64,000 bases of DNA from Acidimicrobiaceae bacterium (GTDB taxonomy: Bacteria > Actinomycetota > Acidimicrobiia > Acidimicrobiales > Ilumatobacteraceae). Shown one piece after another: positions 59,850-64,000 of this stretch. The notes under the pieces are model-generated. The model did not search any database. It was given only the letters and a program-made list of their open reading frames with translations, and was not told the origin of the DNA. Made by a program: the position numbers and the translations under genes. Positions within the stretch are counted from its first letter, which is position 1, and each line of letters opens with the position of its first letter. Location of the stretch: contig JACJWG010000009.1 in the NCBI GenBank assembly GCA_020637235.1, positions 62,001 to 126,000 of the forward strand. Reading direction: 5' to 3'.

Positions 59850-61478
59850 ATGCAACGCAAGCTGCTCGTCACCTTGGTGGCGCTCCTGGTGGTGGTGTTC
59901 GGCGCGCTCGGCGCCGTCCTCGCCGTCGGGTACGAACCGGCACTCGGACTCGATCTGCAAGGTGGCATCTCGGTCACCCAGCAACCCGTCGGTGAGTTCG
60001 AGCCCGAGACCCTCGACCTCGCGGTCGAACGCATCCGCGACCGTGTCGACGCCCTGGGCGTCGCCGAACCCGAGATCATCCGCCAGGGCGACGCGATCGT
60101 CGTGAACCTGCCGGGTGTGAAGAACCAGCAGGAGGCGATCGCGCTCGTGCAGGTGACCGGTCAGGTGTACTTGCGACCGGTGCAGGGGTGCCTCGCCGGC
60201 GACCCCACCGACACCACCACCGACTCGTCCGTGCCGGCGAGCACCGACGCCACCACGGCGACGACGGCGGCACCGGGCCCGAGTCGCCAGGTGAACGCCG
60301 CGCCGGAGTCCACCGAGACGACCGAGACGACGGACTCGACCGACTCGACCGACTCGACCGAGACGACGGACTCGACCGAGACGACGGACTCGACCGAGAC
60401 GACGGACTCGACCGAGACGACCGCGGTCACCGGGACCACGCTCGAGGGTGTCACCGACACGACCGTGCCCGCGATCGACGCGAGTCAGGTGCTGTCCGAC
60501 CCCACGCAGCAGCAGTTGCTGCCCTTGCGCGGCGGCGGCCAGTGCCTCGTCGGTCCGGCCGGTGGCACCGGTGAGGTGTTCGAGAACGATGCGTCGGCGC
60601 AGCCGATCCAGGGGCAGTGGGGCGTGACCGTCGGCCTTCGTGACGGCGCCGCCGGCGAGGACGTCTGGAACGCCCTCGCACGGTCGTGCTTCAACGGCGA
60701 CACCAGTTGCCCCAGCCGCCAGCTCGCGATCGAGCTCGACGGCGAGATCATCTCCGCACCCACGGTGAACGTGCCCGACTTCAGCAACAGCGTCGAGATC
60801 ACCGGCGCCTTCAGCGAGGACGAGGCTCGCGATCTCGCGAGCGTGCTGCGCAGCGGCTCGCTCGGCGTGGCGATGGAGACCCAGTCGGTGCAGAACGTGT
60901 CGCCCACGCTCGGTCGCGACTCGCTCGACGCAGCGGTCATCTCGGGCCTGATCGGTGTGGCACTCGTGCTGTTGCTGCTGGTGCTGTACTACCGCTGGCT
61001 GGGTCTCGTGGTGGTCGCCGGCGTGCTCGTGTCGGCAGCCATGCTGTACACGATCATCTCCTTCCTCTCCCGCACCCAGGGCCTGGCCCTGTCGTTGTCG
61101 GGTGTCGCCGGTGTGGTGGTGTCGGTCGGTGTCACCGTCGACTCGTACGTGGTGTACTTCGAACGCCTGAAGGACGAGATCCGGTCCGGTCGCACCCTGC
61201 GCAACAGCGCCCAGCGCGGCTTCACCGGCGCCTGGCGGACCATCCTGATGGCCGACGTCGTGTCGTTCATCGGTGCGTTCACGCTCTGGTGGCTCACCGT
61301 CGGCTCGGTGCGCAACTTCGCGTTCTTCCTCGGCCTCTCGACGATCATCGACCTCGTCGTCGCCTGGTACTTCACCCGGCCGGTCGTGCTGTTGCTGGCC
61401 CGCACCGGGTTCATGGAACGTCACGGTGTGATGGGCGAGAAGCCCGTCGCCGTCGCCCCCGCGGGAGGTGCGTCATGA
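59850..61478 (+). CDS. secD: SecD, protein translocase subunit with Thr-rich insert
   Basis: This 542-residue RND-like protein uses the proton gradient to help Sec export. It has an N-terminal helix (LLVTLVALLVVVFGALGAVL), the large extracytoplasmic P1 domain and five C-terminal helices, with LGLDLQGGI and GRDSLDAAVISGLIG as family blocks. Between about residues 117 and 207 lies a low-complexity Thr/Ser/Asp/Glu insert (DSTETTDSTETTDS). The stop overlaps secF (ATGA). Confidence 0.96.
   Translation: MQRKLLVTLVALLVVVFGALGAVLAVGYEPALGLDLQGGISVTQQPVGEFEPETLDLAVERIRDRVDALGVAEPEIIRQGDAIVVNLPGVKNQQEAIALVQVTGQVYLRPVQGCLAGDPTDTTTDSSVPASTDATTATTAAPGPSRQVNAAPESTETTETTDSTDSTDSTETTDSTETTDSTETTDSTETTAVTGTTLEGVTDTTVPAIDASQVLSDPTQQQLLPLRGGGQCLVGPAGGTGEVFENDASAQPIQGQWGVTVGLRDGAAGEDVWNALARSCFNGDTSCPSRQLAIELDGEIISAPTVNVPDFSNSVEITGAFSEDEARDLASVLRSGSLGVAMETQSVQNVSPTLGRDSLDAAVISGLIGVALVLLLLVLYYRWLGLVVVAGVLVSAAMLYTIISFLSRTQGLALSLSGVAGVVVSVGVTVDSYVVYFERLKDEIRSGRTLRNSAQRGFTGAWRTILMADVVSFIGAFTLWWLTVGSVRNFAFFLGLSTIIDLVVAWYFTRPVVLLLARTGFMERHGVMGEKPVAVAPAGGAS
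60309..60423 (+). repeat. Tandem repeats coding Thr/Glu/Ser/Asp in secD
   Basis: Units such as GACTCGACCGAGACGACG repeat in frame and code for DSTETT. They account for much of the insert in the P1 domain. Confidence 0.8.
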
Positions 61479-62689
61479 GCGATCTCACCACGCGAGCCGC
61501 CGACGCAGCCGACGCCGTCACGGCTCCGGCGCCGGTGGCCGTGCGTCGGAGCCTCTGGGGTCGGCTCTACCACGGCGAGACCGCGATCGACTTCTACGGT
61601 CGTCGCTGGTGGGCGCTCATCGCGGCGGCGGTGCTCATCCTGGCCACCGTCGTGTCGCTCGTGGCACAGGGTCTGAACCTCGGCATCGACTTCCAGGGCG
61701 GTGTCGCGTGGGAGGTGCCGGCCGCGCAGCTGAGCGAGGACCAGGTACGCCAGCTCGTCGCCGACGAGGGGGTCGACGTCTCCGCGGCCAAGGTGCAGCA
61801 GCTCACCAGCGACAGCGGCAGCCGTTGGCGCGTGCAGGTGGGCGACCAGACACCCGAGACGGTGCAGGCGGTGCAGCAATCGCTCGCAACGGCGGCCTCG
61901 GTCGACGTCAGCGAGGTGTCGTCCACCTCGGTCAGCTCGTCGTGGGGCCGCAGCATCACCGAGAAGGCGATCCGTGCGCTGCTGATCTTCTTCGCGCTGG
62001 TCGCCATCTACATCAGCTGGAAGTTCGAGTGGCGCATGGCCCTCGCGGCGATCCTCGCGATGGTGCACGACGTGGTGCTGAGCGTCGGCCTGTACTCGGT
62101 GTTCGGCTTCGAGGTCACCCCCGCCACCGTGGTGGCGTTCCTCACCATCCTGGGTTTCTCGCTGTACGACACGATCGTGGTGTTCGACAAGGTGAACGAG
62201 AACACCGAGCGGTTCCTCGGCGCTCGGTCGCCGTACGCCGACACGCTCAACGTGTCCATGAACCAGGTGCTCATGCGTTCGCTCAACACGAGCGTCGCCG
62301 CGGTGTTGCCGGTGCTGTCGCTGTTGGTGATCGGGTCGGGGGTGATGGGCGCCGTGGCGCTGCGCGAGTTCGCACTCGCGCTGCTCGTCGGTCTCGCGAT
62401 CGGGTCCTACTCGTCGATCTTCATCGCCACGCCGCTGCTCGCGCTGTTCAAGGAGTCCGAGCCCCGGTACAAGAACCTGAAGGCACAGCACGCCACCGGC
62501 CTCGAGCTCGAGCGGCTGGTGCTCGGTGGATCGCCGGAGGGGCATCGGCGCGAGATGGCCCGTCGTCGCAAGATCGCCGGCGTGGACGACGCGGCCGACA
62601 AGTCGGGCGAGGTGATCGTCCGCGAGGCCACCACCCCGGAGGCCGTGCTCACCCACCCGCCGCGGCCACGCAAGAAGAAGCGTCGCTGA
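61475..62689 (+). CDS. secF: SecF, protein translocase subunit
   Basis: This 404-residue partner of SecD has a helix (WALIAAAVLILATVVSLVAQ), NLGIDFQGGVAWEV and five C-terminal helices with VHDVVLSVGLYSVFG and GFSLYDTIVVFDKVNENT. Its C-terminal tail is Lys/Arg-rich. ATG 61475 overlaps the secD stop. Longer readings upstream are inside secD. Confidence 0.96.
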   Translation: MSDLTTRAADAADAVTAPAPVAVRRSLWGRLYHGETAIDFYGRRWWALIAAAVLILATVVSLVAQGLNLGIDFQGGVAWEVPAAQLSEDQVRQLVADEGVDVSAAKVQQLTSDSGSRWRVQVGDQTPETVQAVQQSLATAASVDVSEVSSTSVSSSWGRSITEKAIRALLIFFALVAIYISWKFEWRMALAAILAMVHDVVLSVGLYSVFGFEVTPATVVAFLTILGFSLYDTIVVFDKVNENTERFLGARSPYADTLNVSMNQVLMRSLNTSVAAVLPVLSLLVIGSGVMGAVALREFALALLVGLAIGSYSSIFIATPLLALFKESEPRYKNLKAQHATGLELERLVLGGSPEGHRREMARRRKIAGVDDAADKSGEVIVREATTPEAVLTHPPRPRKKKRR

Positions 62690-62718
62690 CGAGCCGCCAG
62701 ACGGCCGAGCGCGGGCGA

Positions 62719-62724
62719 TACCCT
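62719..62724 (+). promoter_or_regulatory. Putative -10 of leaderless apt
   Basis: TACCCT ends 6 nt before ATG 62731; no ribosome site is present between them. Confidence 0.5.
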
Positions 62725-62730
62725 GGGCCC

Positions 62731-63258
62731 ATGTCGGCCGACACCGCCTGGTTCACCTCGCACATCCGCGACATCGCGGACTACCCGACGCCCGGTGTCA
62801 CCTTCCGCGACATCACGCCACTCCTCGGCGACGGCCCGGCGTTCGCCCGTGTGGTCCGCGAGCTGAGCGAACGCTTCGACGGTCTGCACATCGATCGGGT
62901 GCTCGGCATGGAGGCGCGGGGCTTCATCCTCGCCGCGCCAGTGGCAGTCGCCCTCGGCTCGGGTTTCGTGCCGGTGCGCAAGGCGGGCAAGCTGCCCTGG
63001 GCCGTGGTCCGCGAGGAGTACTCGCTCGAGTACGGCAACGACAAGCTCGAGATGCATCGCGATGCGATTCGTCCGGGTGAGCAGGTGCTCGTCATCGACG
63101 ACGTGCTCGCCACCGGGGGCACCGCCGCGGCGACGTGCCGCCTGGTCGAGGAATTGGGCGGTGTGATCGTCGGGTTGGGGTTCCTCCTCGAGATCGGCGG
63201 ATTGAACGGGAGGGGTCGCCTCGGCGAGCACCGGGTCGAGAGCCTCGCGAGGTACTGA
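62731..63258 (+). CDS. apt: Adenine phosphoribosyltransferase
   Basis: This 175-residue enzyme salvages adenine to AMP with PRPP. ADYPTPGVTFRDITPLL, EARGFILAAPVA and the PRPP motif VLVIDDVLATGGTAAA (about residue 112-127) are diagnostic. The position between secF and relA is the same as in mycobacteria and streptomycetes. Confidence 0.96.
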   Translation: MSADTAWFTSHIRDIADYPTPGVTFRDITPLLGDGPAFARVVRELSERFDGLHIDRVLGMEARGFILAAPVAVALGSGFVPVRKAGKLPWAVVREEYSLEYGNDKLEMHRDAIRPGEQVLVIDDVLATGGTAAATCRLVEELGGVIVGLGFLLEIGGLNGRGRLGEHRVESLARY

Positions 63259-63262
63259 GCCG

Positions 63263-64000
63263 ATGGCGACCGTCGACCGCGTGCTCCCGTGGCGGCGGCA
63301 TCAGCACGCCACCGCCGAGGAGCTCACCCCGCTGCTCACGGCGTACCGGAAGCGTCGCCCGAAGGCGTCGGTGTCGCTCATCAACCGTGCGTACGAGACG
63401 GCCTGCGAGGCCCATCGACATCAGCTGCGATCGAGCGGCGAGAGCTACATCAACCATCCCCTCGCAGTGGCACGCATCGTCGCCGACATCGGTCTCGACG
63501 AGATCAGCCTCGCCGCGGCGCTGTTGCACGACGCGGTCGAGGACACCGAGATCAGCCTCGCCGACGTCGAGTCCGGATTCGGTGCCGAGGTCGCCGCGAT
63601 CGTCGACGGCGTCACCAAGCTCGAACGGCTCCAGTTCGACTCGAAGGAGGCCCAACAGGCCGCCACGATGCGCAAGATGCTCGTGGCGATGGCCAAGGAC
63701 CTGCGGGTGCTGATCATCAAGCTCGCCGATCGCCTGCACAACATGCGCACGATCGCGGCGATGCCGAGCGAGAAGCAACGCCGCATCGCACAGGAGACGC
63801 TCGACATCTATGCGCCGTTGGCGCACCGACTCGGCATCCAGGAGCTCCGCCAGCAGCTCGAGGACCTGGCGTTCGCCTCGTTGTACCCGAAGCGCTACGC
63901 CGAGCTCGACCACCTCGTCGCCACCCGGACGCCCGAGCGTGAGGTGTACCTGGCCAAGGCGATCGCCGAGGTGCGCGGCCGGCTCGCCGAGGTGGGCATC
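63263..64000 (+). CDS. RelA/SpoT-type (p)ppGpp synthetase/hydrolase, 3' end outside window
   Basis: From ATG 63263 the frame stays open for 246 codons to the window edge. The HD hydrolase domain is visible: SYINHPLAVARIVADIGLDE, LLHDAVEDTE (His89-Asp90) and IKLADRLHNMRTIAAM. This is the N-terminal part of a bifunctional Rel enzyme that makes and destroys (p)ppGpp in the stringent response. The synthetase, TGS and ACT domains lie beyond the edge. It starts 5 nt after apt. Confidence 0.95.
   Translation, partial: MATVDRVLPWRRHQHATAEELTPLLTAYRKRRPKASVSLINRAYETACEAHRHQLRSSGESYINHPLAVARIVADIGLDEISLAAALLHDAVEDTEISLADVESGFGAEVAAIVDGVTKLERLQFDSKEAQQAATMRKMLVAMAKDLRVLIIKLADRLHNMRTIAAMPSEKQRRIAQETLDIYAPLAHRLGIQELRQQLEDLAFASLYPKRYAELDHLVATRTPEREVYLAKAIAEVRGRLAEVGI

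Noticed and set aside
60161..60460. A 99-codon minus-strand frame rich in VVSVESVVSVES repeats
   Set aside because: It is the mirror of the Thr-rich repeats in secD and has no ribosome site.
58140..61424. A 1094-codon minus-strand frame across tgt, yajC and secD
   Set aside because: It is antisense to well-identified genes and made of low-complexity shadow sequence.

Overview
The window is a GC-rich, densely coded actinobacterial chromosome segment with no rRNA, tRNA, insertion sequence, prophage or CRISPR array that I can see. The gene content points to a member of the Acidimicrobiia (Ilumatobacter-like), although no marker here fixes the genus. Supporting traits are FtsZ, SepF and DivIVA with an actinobacterial FtsZ tail, phosphatidylinositol mannoside genes (pgsA, patA-like, pimA), a mycothiol ligase (mshC), coenzyme F420 enzymes, an InhA-like FabI, a proteasome activator (Bpa), a wax-ester synthase, and Acidimicrobiia-style secreted proteins with a repeated C-terminal beta domain. 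A queuosine pair (queA-tgt) is present, which most well-known actinobacteria lack.

Left part (1-20.8 kb) is the end of the division and cell-wall cluster and its usual downstream block: murG (cut by the window edge), murC, murB, ftsQ, ftsZ, yggS, sepF, divIVA, an ultrashort-stem T-box leader with ileS, a zinc-less DksA-like protein, lspA, rluD, a divergent Rrf2 regulator and phosphodiesterase, bpa and dnaE. The murG-murC-murB-ftsQ genes overlap by 4 nt, which suggests coupled translation. The pgeF and yggT genes found between ftsZ and divIVA in many actinobacteria are missing.

The middle (20.9-35.6 kb) is more lineage-specific: an unknown protein, a nitroreductase, a DUF255 thioredoxin-like protein, a large secreted M15 peptidase with three repeat domains, a low-complexity secreted protein, fabI divergent from npdG-mshC, plsC, thrS, a membrane-anchored beta-propeller and a RIO-type kinase with a His/Asp-rich tail.

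The right part (35.8-64 kb) follows the order known from mycobacteria (thrS, HIT, pgsA, acyltransferase, pimA, pdxS, pdxT, yebC, ruvCAB, yajC-secD-secF, apt, relA). Lineage-specific genes are inserted in it: a lipid block (wax-ester synthase, M20 hydrolase, SDR, PhyH, F420 oxidoreductase) between the patA-like gene and pimA; lemA, a thiolase, a thioesterase, htpX and a DUF3048 lipoprotein before pdxS; a peroxiredoxin inside yebC-ruvC; and dienelactone hydrolase, queA and tgt before yajC. relA runs off the right edge.

Regulatory structure worth noting: a TAnnnT hexamer lies 6-8 nt upstream of the chosen start of about ten transcription-unit-leading genes, which suggests widespread leaderless mRNAs. 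A 37-bp palindromic element occurs as two tandem pairs, each with the same 52-bp period, at gene ends 32 kb apart. Several envelope genes carry in-frame 9-bp or 6-bp tandem repeats.
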